Shown: one piece after another, positions 9,107 through 15,358 of the stretch
Numbering within the stretch: position 1 is the stretch's first letter
Layout: the number at the start of each line of letters is the position of its first letter
NCBI GenBank assembly: GCA_030747775.1
Contig: JASLKB010000006.1
Location: 1 to 33,780 of the forward strand
DNA: 33,780 bases
Direction: 5' to 3'
Origin: Acidimicrobiales bacterium
GTDB taxonomy: Bacteria; Actinomycetota; Acidimicrobiia; Acidimicrobiales; MedAcidi-G1
Notes under the pieces: generated by a model
Told to the model about the DNA's origin: nothing
Database searches by the model: none
The model's input: the letters and a program-made list of their open reading frames with translations, nothing else
Translations under genes and position numbers: made by a program

Positions 9107-9179
9107 ACCGAGTGAATGTGTATCGGGGATCATCGGTAGGTGGGTATGGCCGATCGATTGAGGTGGAGTTATTCCTACC

Positions 9180-9209
9180 GTGCCACCAGCCGAGATCATG
9201 CGGTGGCAC
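9180..9209. repeat. Inverted repeat upstream of the flavoprotein gene
   Basis: GTGCCACC (9180-9187) and GGTGGCAC (9202-9209) are perfect 8-base inverted arms separated by 14 bases. They lie about 120-150 bases before the flavoprotein start, in its probable leader or promoter. No run of T follows on either strand, so a simple terminator is unlikely. Confidence 0.5.
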
Positions 9210-9220
9210 TAATGCTGATA

Positions 9221-9236
9221 GTTGGACAATTCCAAC
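9221..9236. promoter_or_regulatory. Palindromic operator-like element
   Basis: GTTGGACAATTCCAAC has perfect 6-base arms (9221-9226 and 9231-9236) around four bases. The size and symmetry fit the binding site of a dimeric repressor, for example of the GntR type. No such regulator gene is in the window, so the assignment is inference. Confidence 0.35.
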
Positions 9237-9415
9237 CTCGAACCGTGCAGGCCCGTCACTATCGAGAACGACGGGCCACACCCGCGTTCGTGTGGCCGGC
9301 CTAGCGCTCGTTTGATGATGATGCTGGAAGGGGATCGGTCAATCAAGTGGGCGTTGGGTTAGCCGATCGCCTGGTACGGGTGGGGGCGATGGTGGGCCGC
9401 CGTTACCCTTCCCTC

Positions 9416-9492
<77 letters not shown>

Positions 9493-9499
9493 AGCGAGG

Positions 9500-9535
9500 G
9501 GCCCGGGATCACAACGGTTCCGGGCCTTTCTGGTT
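9500..9535 (+). terminator. Intrinsic terminator after the initiator tRNA
   Basis: A perfect 7-base GC stem (GGCCCGG at 9500-9506 with CCGGGCC at 9520-9526) encloses a 13-base loop and is followed by TTTCTGGTTTT. It begins eight bases after the encoded CCA, as expected for a tRNA transcript terminator. Confidence 0.8.
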
Positions 9536-9578
9536 TTCCTGTCCGGTCGCCTCGAAGACCCCGTGGGAGCATGTCGGC

Positions 9579-10007
9579 GTGGACATTTCCCTGAACCCGG
9601 CCGATCGGCGAGCCATCGCCGATCTTGCTGCCGTCTACGCGCAGGCCGTCGATGAGCGTGACTTCGAACGACTGCGTGGTGTCTTCACGGTTGATGCGGA
9701 ACTCGATACCGGTTCATCGGTTCGGAGGGGGATCGACGAGATCTTGAACGTCATGGAGGGCCTCCGTCGTTACGAGTCGACCACCCACCTCGTCGGGGAG
9801 CAGGTCATCTCCTCGGTCGCTGTCGACACCTGTACCGTCGTGACCCCGTGTACTGCACATCACCTCACAGTCGACGGTCACTGTCGCACCGACCGGGTCA
9901 TGCACATCCATTACCAAGACGAGTGCGTTCGAACCAAGGCCGACGGTTGGCGTATTCGCAGTCGTCGACTCGACGTGGCCCGGGTCGACGAGCAACCGGC
10001 GGGTTGA
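9579..10007 (+). CDS. NTF2/SnoaL-like small protein
   Basis: This 142-residue protein has the pattern of the SnoaL-like/NTF2 fold. An N-terminal helix (DRRAIADLAAVYAQAVDERDF) is followed by the FTVDAELD strand, a GIDEILNVMEGL helix and then the antiparallel strands ending in WRIRSRRLDVARV. Family members include small cyclases, isomerases and dehydratases as well as proteins without known activity; the specific reaction cannot be told. Translation starts at a GTG with GGGAG about nine bases upstream. The MaoC-like gene follows after seven bases, so the two are probably one transcript and may act on the same acyl or polyketide-like substrate. Confidence 0.78.
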   Translation: MDISLNPADRRAIADLAAVYAQAVDERDFERLRGVFTVDAELDTGSSVRRGIDEILNVMEGLRRYESTTHLVGEQVISSVAVDTCTVVTPCTAHHLTVDGHCRTDRVMHIHYQDECVRTKADGWRIRSRRLDVARVDEQPAG

Positions 10008-10014
10008 CCAGCCG

Positions 10015-10749
10015 ATGACCGCCGCCGTTCGCCCCTGGTCGGTTGTTGCCCGGAACCTTCCTGAGCATGCCGACAACCCGATTCACACCGACGAGGGCGC
10101 CCGGGCCGTCGGATTCGGCGCGGCGCTCATCGCCGGGACCACCGTCCACGCCTACCTAGCCCACCCGATCGTCGAGGCGTGGGGAGTGGACTGGCTGGCC
10201 GAGGGCACCTCAACGATCGAGTTCCTAGCGCCAGTGGAGGCCGGTGACCCGGTCGACTGTGTTCCAGTTCCAGCCGATGACGGATCGGTCGAGGTGCGAG
10301 CGGAGGTGGTTGGTGACCTACGGGCCCGACTGGTCGCATGGCGTGGCTCACCGGCAGGCGATGTTGCGCCTCTCGACGGCGAAAGGCTGCCCGACCATTT
10401 CGAACTGTTGGAGCACGGGTGGATCGACTATGCCCGTCGGGGCGGTGACGACCTGACGCTCTATTCGGATAGCGGGTTCGTGCACCCCTGCGGATGGTCG
10501 TCGCTGGCCAACAATGTGATGATCCGCCACCTGGTCAATGGGCCGTGGATCCACACCCGTAGTCGAATCGTCCACCATTCAACGGCCATGGTCGGGGCCA
10601 CGGCACTGGTCGAAGCAAGGGTGGTGGACCGGTTCGAGACCCGGCGGGGGAACCGCGCCGTGGTCAACGTCGATATCTCGGTCGACGGCGGCCCCGTGGC
10701 GACCGTTCGACACGAGGCGCTGGTCAGCCTGACGCCGACCGTCCTCTAA
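10015..10749 (+). CDS. MaoC-like double-hotdog hydratase/dehydratase family protein
   Basis: The 244-residue product appears to contain two hotdog halves. The first includes a hydratase-2-like segment, ADNPIHTDEGARAVGF (about residues 19-34), close to the DxNPxHxxxxxA motif that holds the catalytic Asp and His in enoyl-CoA hydratase 2. The second half runs from about SGFVHPCGWSS to the end with the usual strand pattern (RSRIVHH, ALVEARVVDRF, RAVVNVDISVDGG). Enzymes of this family add or remove water on acyl-CoA thioesters; the substrate here is unknown. It is seven bases downstream of the NTF2-like gene and converges on the DUF2182 gene. Confidence 0.78.
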   Translation: MTAAVRPWSVVARNLPEHADNPIHTDEGARAVGFGAALIAGTTVHAYLAHPIVEAWGVDWLAEGTSTIEFLAPVEAGDPVDCVPVPADDGSVEVRAEVVGDLRARLVAWRGSPAGDVAPLDGERLPDHFELLEHGWIDYARRGGDDLTLYSDSGFVHPCGWSSLANNVMIRHLVNGPWIHTRSRIVHHSTAMVGATALVEARVVDRFETRRGNRAVVNVDISVDGGPVATVRHEALVSLTPTVL

Positions 10750-10753
10750 CTGG

Positions 10754-11578
10754 TCAGCTATCCATGCCGCCCGTTGGCATGTCCATCTGCATGACTGCGT
10801 CCGGGTCGAGGCCTGGGGCAAAGCCAGGGTCGACGACGATCAACAGTGCCCAGGTCACTGCCAAGACTCCGACGGTCCGGGCAAACCGTTCACCGTATTG
10901 CCAGTGTTTTTCCACGGCGATAACCAAAGCCAGGCCAATCATGGCGGCCACGTTCATCACCCCGAAGGCCACCATCAGGACCATCAACGCCCAGCAGCAC
11001 CCGAGGCAGAACATTCCATGGTGGGCGCCGGCTCGCATGTCGCGCGCCGGACCCTTGAACCCGATGTAGCGCATGAGGTGGGCCAGCGGGCTACGACAGT
11101 GTTCCAGGCATCGCATCTTCAGCGGGGTCAACTGATAGAAACCGGCTGCCGTGAAGCAGGCCACAGCCACCCACTGGGCGACGGTCGGCCGGTCGGCGGC
11201 CAAGTCGCCGAACAGGTCGGCGGCGACGAAGGCCGCCACGCCGGTGGTCCCCCACGCCACCACGTAGCCGCTGCCAAACGCGGCTAGTCGGGGTCCTCTG
11301 AAGGTGGTGATGGTGCGGCCGTAGAGAAGGGCCAGCGGGGCCATCGACGACAGCATCATCGCGGCCATCATCAGCGTCCACATCACAAGGAATGGGCCGA
11401 ACGACATGCCCATAGTGCCGGGCATACCCCAAAGGCCCATGTCCATCTGGACGGCCCACCCGATGGTCACGATCCAGCAGGCAGCGCCTAACAGGTGGAT
11501 GGTGGTTGCTGATCTCCTGGAGTCGCCTCCAGGAGAGTTGTCTGCCGGTGCGGCCGGCGTGGGGTTCAGCCCTCCCAA
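10754..11578 (-). CDS. DUF2182 integral membrane protein
   Basis: This 274-residue protein shows the hallmarks of DUF2182, described as a predicted metal-binding membrane protein. There are several hydrophobic helices, a Met-rich block (MDMGLWGMPGTMGMSFG and MWTLMMAAMMLSSMAPL), a Cys-containing segment LKMRCLEHCRSP near residue 155 and HHGMFCLGCCWALM near 189. The start is a TTG at 11578 that overlaps the end of the DUF1326 gene by 13 bases; no ribosome binding site is obvious and no better in-frame start is found before the first membrane helix. DUF1326 and DUF2182 genes often occur together, and a joint role in copper or other soft-metal handling is a reasonable inference from the Met/Cys content. 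Confidence 0.85.
   Translation of the reverse strand: MGGLNPTPAAPADNSPGGDSRRSATTIHLLGAACWIVTIGWAVQMDMGLWGMPGTMGMSFGPFLVMWTLMMAAMMLSSMAPLALLYGRTITTFRGPRLAAFGSGYVVAWGTTGVAAFVAADLFGDLAADRPTVAQWVAVACFTAAGFYQLTPLKMRCLEHCRSPLAHLMRYIGFKGPARDMRAGAHHGMFCLGCCWALMVLMVAFGVMNVAAMIGLALVIAVEKHWQYGERFARTVGVLAVTWALLIVVDPGFAPGLDPDAVMQMDMPTGGMDS
11513..11536 (-). other. 10-bp RNA hairpin with GCGA tetraloop inside the DUF2182 gene
   Basis: On the coding (minus) strand TCTCCTGGAG pairs perfectly over 10 bases with CTCCAGGAGA, closed by GCGA, a GNRA-type tetraloop. It covers codons 15-22 of the DUF2182 gene, just after the overlap with DUF1326. The 3' arm contains an AGGAGA purine run like a ribosome binding site, but no ATG, GTG or TTG follows in frame at a suitable distance. 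Confidence 0.6.
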
Positions 11579-12168
11579 GAGAAGGGGTTGGAAAAGCCGC
11601 TGAGGTTCTCGCCGCCAAACGAGATGCCCATGGCCGACACCGACGATGTCGACACCGGAGCCAAGCCGAGTACGGGACCGGCCGGGTGAGTGTCGATGGC
11701 GTGGAGCTCGACGAGGTCGCCTGACCCGTTGACATGGGGACGCCCGGTGTACGACGACGAGTCGCCGATCGACACCGTGTGCTCACCGTTCTCGGTGGAG
11801 ATGGATATGGGCATGCGCTCGATGCCCAGGAAGTTCCCCAGCAGGGGGCCGAGGGCCGCGGGCGGTCCACCCAGTTCACCGCTGACCACGGCGCCGAGGG
11901 CCTCGACCTGGGCGTCGGAAGCGTCGGAGTCGACGACCAGTCCCACGTTCCAGCCGCCGTCGCTCATGAGTGGAGGTGAGTCGACCATTAGCACCATTGC
12001 GCAGCCGGCCATATCGGTGCCATTGACGTCGCCCGATTCGATACTGAAGGCCAGAGCGGCGTTGCATCGCTCGGTTGTCGCCGGGTACTCCATGTTGGAC
12101 CACGTGCACGGACACGTCGCGGTGCAGGAACAGTTTTCGTAGAACGTTCCTGAGAGGTTCCAGGCCAT
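11566..12168 (-). CDS. DUF1326 family Cys-rich protein
   Basis: The 200-residue product begins MAWNLSGTFYENCSCTATCP, the typical N-terminus of DUF1326 proteins, where several Cys residues (ENCSCTATCPC) probably bind a metal. The remainder is a soluble domain with an AGCAMVLMVDSP strand and a long C-terminal beta-rich half. The biochemical function of the family is not established. It is the first gene of a unit with the DUF2182 membrane protein, with which it overlaps by 13 bases. A GAAGGGA purine run lies about ten bases before the ATG. Divergently, 127 bases away, begins the short ORF and UGA-containing AhpD-like gene, also a thiol-type protein. Confidence 0.85.
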   Translation of the reverse strand: MAWNLSGTFYENCSCTATCPCTWSNMEYPATTERCNAALAFSIESGDVNGTDMAGCAMVLMVDSPPLMSDGGWNVGLVVDSDASDAQVEALGAVVSGELGGPPAALGPLLGNFLGIERMPISISTENGEHTVSIGDSSSYTGRPHVNGSGDLVELHAIDTHPAGPVLGLAPVSTSSVSAMGISFGGENLSGFSNPFSWEG

Positions 12169-12284
12169 CGTCGGTATTCCCTTCGTCCTGCCACCTCGTC
12201 ATCAAGATGGACAACCCGAGGTTTCCATAGGCGATGGGGAGGGTCAAACGCCTACCGGATTCTCCAGGGAAGGGTGAGCGGGCC

Positions 12285-12295
12285 TACCTTTGACC
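12285..12295 (+). promoter_or_regulatory. Possible leaderless-type -10 box before the short ORF and AhpD-like gene
   Basis: TACCTT at 12285-12290 lies five bases before the ATG at 12296. It resembles the other TANNNT-start pairs in the window, one base closer than the common spacing of six. It would drive the short ORF and the UGA-containing gene together. Confidence 0.3.
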
Positions 12296-12451
12296 ATGGA
12301 CGAACGACAGCTCTGTGTGCAACGGGCGGTTTGCGCATCACCCAGGACCATTTTCCCGGTGACCAGCGAGACCAACCTACGGGCCACCCTCGGCATCCTG
12401 GCTCGGACCATCGCTCCCGGACCTGGTCGCCTGGGTGCCGGGGAGGACTGA
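12296..12451 (+). CDS. Short ORF (51 codons) directly upstream of the selenoprotein gene
   Basis: An ATG-initiated frame of 51 codons ends at 12451, three bases before the GTG of the AhpD-like gene. The peptide begins MDERQLCVQRAVCASP and contains two Cys separated by five residues; I recognise no family. A TACCTT box lies five bases before the ATG. The ribosome binding site of the next gene (GGAGG at 12442-12446) is inside the last codons of this frame, so its translation could couple to or tune the downstream gene. It may equally be chance, because the region is short. Confidence 0.35.
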   Translation: MDERQLCVQRAVCASPRTIFPVTSETNLRATLGILARTIAPGPGRLGAGED

Positions 12452-12454
12452 CCG

Positions 12455-13006
12455 GTGGCTTGGATCCGGACAATCCGTGAGGACGAGTGGGAGGGCCCGC
12501 TGGCCGATCTGTACGGGCAGGTGGTCGACGCTGACCACGGCCGGGTGGACAACGTCATGCAGATCCACTCCCTGAACCCGAACGCCATGGTTGGGCACCT
12601 GGCCGTCTACGGGTCGGCCATGGCCGGCACGAAGACACTAAGGAAGGTCGAACGTGAACTTGTGGCCCTGGTGGTCAGCCGCTACAACGACTGTCACTAC
12701 TGAACGACCCACCACCGGCGCGGTCTGCGCCGACTCCTCAGGGACGATGACCTTCTGGCCGCCATCGAGGACGACTGGCGCACCGCCGGCCTGTCGGACC
12801 AGCGCGCGGCGATGCTGGCCTACGCGGAGAAGTTGACCGCCCATCCCGGCGACATGGTGGAGGCTGACGTGGAGGCCCTTCGGTCCGTCGGCTTCAGCGA
12901 CCGCGACGTGCTCGACATCTGCGAGGTAGTGGCCTACTACGCCTACGCCAACCGCATCGTGGACGGCCTCGGCGTATCGCTGGAGTCGTGGATCACCGAG
13001 GACTGA
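12455..13006 (+). CDS. AhpD-like/peroxidase-related carboxymuconolactone decarboxylase family selenoprotein (in-frame UGA at 12701)
   Basis: The frame starts at GTG 12455, with GGAGG eight bases upstream, and meets a TGA at codon 83 (12701-12703). It then continues in the same frame with no other stop to the TGA at 13004-13006, giving 183 residues if the first TGA is read. Both halves match the uncharacterised peroxidase-related family of AhpD-like proteins: GRVDNVMQIHSLNPNA before, and MLAYAEKLTAHPGDM, ALRSVGFSDRD and ANRIVDGLGV after. In relatives the active site is CHYC followed by HH; here it is C80-H-Y-UGA83-T-T-H-H, so the UGA replaces the second, redox-active Cys. A hairpin with bacterial SECIS features follows at the right place. 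The protein would be a CxxU thiol/selenol peroxidase or reductase. Selenoproteins of AhpD-like type are known from marine metagenomes, as I recall. A standard gene finder would report a truncated gene. Confidence 0.88.
12704..12732 (+). promoter_or_regulatory. Bacterial-type SECIS element for UGA decoding
   Basis: Eighteen bases after the in-frame TGA lies the loop GGTCT (12722-12726), closed by a perfect 6-base GC stem (CGGCGC 12716-12721 with GCGCCG 12727-12732). The loop sequence and the 18-base distance are the same as in the Escherichia coli fdhF SECIS as I recall it, where GGUCU is the SelB-contacting loop. It is within the coding sequence, as bacterial SECIS elements must be. Confidence 0.85.
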
Positions 13007-13039
13007 GCCGGTTGGCACCGGTTCTCGGCGCCCCGGGGT

Positions 13040-14077
13040 TCAGTTGAAGGCGGGGATGACCTCGTCGCAGAACAACTGCATGGATCGCTTCTGTTCCTCA
13101 AGCCCCAGACCGAGGCTGGCGTAGTAGATGAACTCGTCAACGCCGAGCGCCTCGTAGCGTCGGAGTTTGGCGACCACCTCGTCGGGTGTGCCGAACAGGA
13201 GATTTTCGCTCAACGTAGTTGGTTCGTAGTCCGCAGCGTTGGTTACCTGGTCCATGGGTATGGCTGCCGGGAAGCCGTCTTGGACGTCGCCCAGGTTCTT
13301 GAACAGGTTCTCGAACTGGCTGAGCTGCCGCTGGGCAGCCTCCACTGGCACCATCCACTCATCGACTGAGCCGTATACCGCGGTGTGGCGCATCAGCGCC
13401 CACGTTGGTCGGGGTGCCCCAGGGCTAGCGGTGATAGAGGCGTCCAACTGCTCCTTGTAGAGCTCGGCTTCGGCGAAGGGTCGGGCGATGGGCCACGACA
13501 TGACATTGCATCCGTTGGCCACTGCGTAGTCGAACGTGATGGGTGACCGCGCGGCCACCCAGATCGGCGGGTGGGGCTGCTGAACTGGCTTGGGCACTGA
13601 CGTTGACGTCGGGAACGACCAGAATTCGCCGTCGTGGGCGTAGTCGCCGGCCCACAGCTCCTTGAGGACGGGCAGCATCTCTTGCATGTAGCGCCAGGCA
13701 TCGGACTGCTTCAGACCGGGGTGCATCCGGTCGAACTCGCGCTGGTAGGCCCCCGATCCGATGCCAAACTCGAGACGGCCGTCACTCACCAGGTCCAAGA
13801 ACGCCGCCTCGCCGGCCAACTTGATGGGGTTCCAGTAGGCGGCGACGGCCACAGCGGTGCCCAGCCGGATCCGACTGGTGTGGCCGGCCCACCACGTCAG
13901 GATCTGCAGCGGGTTGGGAGCGATGGTCATCTCAAGGGCGTGGTGCTCGGCGGCCCATGCAGTGGTGAATCCTCCGGCTTCGGCCATCTGGACCATCTCG
14001 AGGGTGTGGCAGGCCACGTCGTCCATGGCGAGCGATTCGTCGAGCCGCTCCAGGTTGATGGCGAGTTGGAACTTCAC
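13040..14077 (-). CDS. LLM-class (luciferase-like) flavin-dependent monooxygenase
   Basis: The 345-residue product has the TIM-barrel pattern of the bacterial luciferase family: an N-terminal MKFQLAINLERLDE strand, AEAGGFTTAWAAEHHAL near residue 32, SRIRLGTAVAVAAYWNPIKLAGEAA near 70, and DLVSDGRLEFGIGSGAYQREFDRM near 95, which is the usual flavin and phosphate region. Such enzymes use reduced FMN and oxygen to oxidise aldehydes, alkanes, sulfonates or amines, and need a separate flavin reductase. The ATG overlaps the stop of the PhyH gene by four bases, so both are made together; two oxygenases in one unit suggest successive oxidation of one substrate. The substrate is unknown. Confidence 0.88.
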   Translation of the reverse strand: MKFQLAINLERLDESLAMDDVACHTLEMVQMAEAGGFTTAWAAEHHALEMTIAPNPLQILTWWAGHTSRIRLGTAVAVAAYWNPIKLAGEAAFLDLVSDGRLEFGIGSGAYQREFDRMHPGLKQSDAWRYMQEMLPVLKELWAGDYAHDGEFWSFPTSTSVPKPVQQPHPPIWVAARSPITFDYAVANGCNVMSWPIARPFAEAELYKEQLDASITASPGAPRPTWALMRHTAVYGSVDEWMVPVEAAQRQLSQFENLFKNLGDVQDGFPAAIPMDQVTNAADYEPTTLSENLLFGTPDEVVAKLRRYEALGVDEFIYYASLGLGLEEQKRSMQLFCDEVIPAFN

Positions 14078-14961
14078 GACAGTTTCTCCGAGTCAGGGTC
14101 GATAGGGGTCCGCTGGGCGAACGAGTCGCGTCGGAAACTATGGGGCAGCATGGGGAACCAGTCCTCACGGAGGCGCTGACCATCGACCATGCCGTGGCCG
14201 TCGAACGGCGGAGAGGTGGTGCCTGGACGCTGCACATAGCGGGCGTCGTCGCCGACCATACGCAGCGAGAAGGCCCGCCGGAGGTTCGCCGACCCTCGGG
14301 CACCGTGGACGGTCCGGTAGTGGAAGGCCACGGCGTCGCCCGGCTCACACGCCCACTCCATGACCTCGAACCGGTCAGGTTCATAGTCGGGATCTGGTAC
14401 CGGCTGGAAGCCGCCGCTATGGGTCGTGTGGTCGTCACCGTAGAAGCCGGTCATGGTGGTCCAGCTCACCGGATGGACCGCCTCTTCCCAGAGGTGGGAC
14501 CCGCGTATCAGCCGGAGGGTGGACTCCGCCGGTACGGGGTCCAGCGGGATCCAAATGCTGACCGTCTGAGGGCCGTCCACGAAGTAGTAAGGAGCGTCGC
14601 AGTGCCAAGGGGTAGGGCGGGGAGCGCCTGGCTCCTTGACCAGCACGTGCTCGTGGAACAACTGCACGGTCTCGGAGCGCATCAGGCCGGCGGCCACGTC
14701 GGCAATACCCGAATCGAAGGCGAACCGCTCGAACTCGGGGATCCGCGACCAGTTGCAGTAGTCGTCCCAGAAACGTCCGGCGTCGCCAGCGGTGCCGTTG
14801 TCGTCGAAGAACTTGCTGGGTTCGGCCTCGTTACGGGCTACACCGGCGGCCAACTCGTCGACCCAGTCGGCAAACAGGCCCTCGAGGTGCACGGCACCGT
14901 CGACGGCGAACGCGTCGGCCACCTCGTCGGAGATGGGAAGGGCGGTCGCGTGGTCGGCCAC
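14074..14961 (-). CDS. Phytanoyl-CoA dioxygenase (PhyH) family protein
   Basis: This Fe(II)/2-oxoglutarate-dependent oxygenase has the facial triad HxD in WHCDAPYYF (His120, Asp122 from the GTG start) and the distal His in YRTVHGARG (about 219), with the RRAFSLRMVG Arg region after it as the likely 2-oxoglutarate ligand. The GTG at 14961 is preferred because TATCCT lies exactly six bases before it; the frame stays open to an ATG at 15018, which would add 19 residues without family-like sequence and reach into the broken LysR gene. It heads a two-gene unit with the luciferase-like monooxygenase. Family members hydroxylate small acids, osmolytes and natural products; the substrate here is not known. 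Confidence 0.85.
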   Translation of the reverse strand: MADHATALPISDEVADAFAVDGAVHLEGLFADWVDELAAGVARNEAEPSKFFDDNGTAGDAGRFWDDYCNWSRIPEFERFAFDSGIADVAAGLMRSETVQLFHEHVLVKEPGAPRPTPWHCDAPYYFVDGPQTVSIWIPLDPVPAESTLRLIRGSHLWEEAVHPVSWTTMTGFYGDDHTTHSGGFQPVPDPDYEPDRFEVMEWACEPGDAVAFHYRTVHGARGSANLRRAFSLRMVGDDARYVQRPGTTSPPFDGHGMVDGQRLREDWFPMLPHSFRRDSFAQRTPIDPDSEKLS

Positions 14962-14973
14962 CGGGGCAGGATA
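14962..14973 (-). promoter_or_regulatory. Leaderless-type -10 box for the PhyH-luciferase-like unit
   Basis: On the minus strand TATCCT (14973-14968) is followed by six bases and the in-frame GTG at 14961. Confidence 0.45.
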
Positions 14974-15002
14974 CGTCGCCCCATCTCCCCGGTGCTGGGG
15001 GA

Positions 15003-15254
15003 ATGTGGAAGGTGACATTGGGCGAGTTGGAGCACTTTGTGGTCCTCGCCGAGCACGGCTCGGTGACCGACGCAGCTCGGGCCATCAGGCTGTCTCAGCC
15101 GGCCATGTCGAGCTCGTTGCAGGAGTTGGAGAAGCCCTCGGGGTGACTTTGTTCGTGCGGTACCGGGGCCAGGGCCTCGGCCTAGCCCACCGGAGAGCGG
15201 ACCATGGCGGCGGTGCTGGATGCCTTAGCGGAGCTCGTCAGATCTTTGCTGCGG
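15003..15254 (+). pseudogene. Decayed N-terminal fragment of a LysR-type regulator
   Basis: The first frame reads LGELEHFVVLAEHGSVTDAA and ARAIRLSQPAMSSSLQELEK, a typical LysR winged-helix start, then stops at TGA 15144. Adding one base near 15133 (GAAGCCCTC to GAAGGCCCTC) restores ALGVTLFVRYRGQGLGLA in the next frame. Near 15185 a second shift is needed to reach PTGERTMAAVLDALAELVRS, the usual linker helix. The effector-binding domain is absent. Two frameshifts plus truncation show a dead gene. Its position, divergent from the PhyH unit and just before the M20 gene, suggests it once controlled one of them. A live gene with sequencing errors is unlikely because the rest of the protein is missing. 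Confidence 0.8.
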
Positions 15255-15323
15255 TTCCCCCGACAATTGGGGGCTGCACTTGGTGAACAAGTAACACTAA
15301 TCCAGCAGATCAATAGCATCGCT

Positions 15324-15358
15324 TTGACGGATGCTCTGATGTCCGACAGCATCCGGGG
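15324..15358 (+). promoter_or_regulatory. Promoter with overlapping operator-like inverted repeat before the M20 gene
   Basis: TTGACG (15324-15329) and CAGCAT (15347-15352) are spaced by 17 bases, and six bases separate the -10 from the GTG at 15359, so a leaderless transcript is expected. A perfect 8-base inverted repeat, CGGATGCT (15328-15335) and AGCATCCG (15348-15355), overlaps both boxes with a 12-base spacer. A protein bound there would block RNA polymerase. Confidence 0.5.

Larger units (their letters stand above)
9059..9415. other. 357-base gene-free stretch between the flavoprotein and the initiator tRNA
   Basis: No credible gene is seen; the short open frames here have no family-like sequence or ribosome binding site. 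It holds three symmetrical elements that may control the minus-strand flavoprotein-MttB unit (9093-9106, 9180-9209, 9221-9236) and must also hold the promoter of the initiator tRNA, which I cannot place with confidence. Confidence 0.6.

Noticed and set aside
15144-15146. TGA in the LysR-like segment as a second selenocysteine codon
   Set aside because: LysR homology resumes in a different frame rather than the same one, the site is not a Cys in the family, and no SECIS-like hairpin follows. Frameshift decay explains it.
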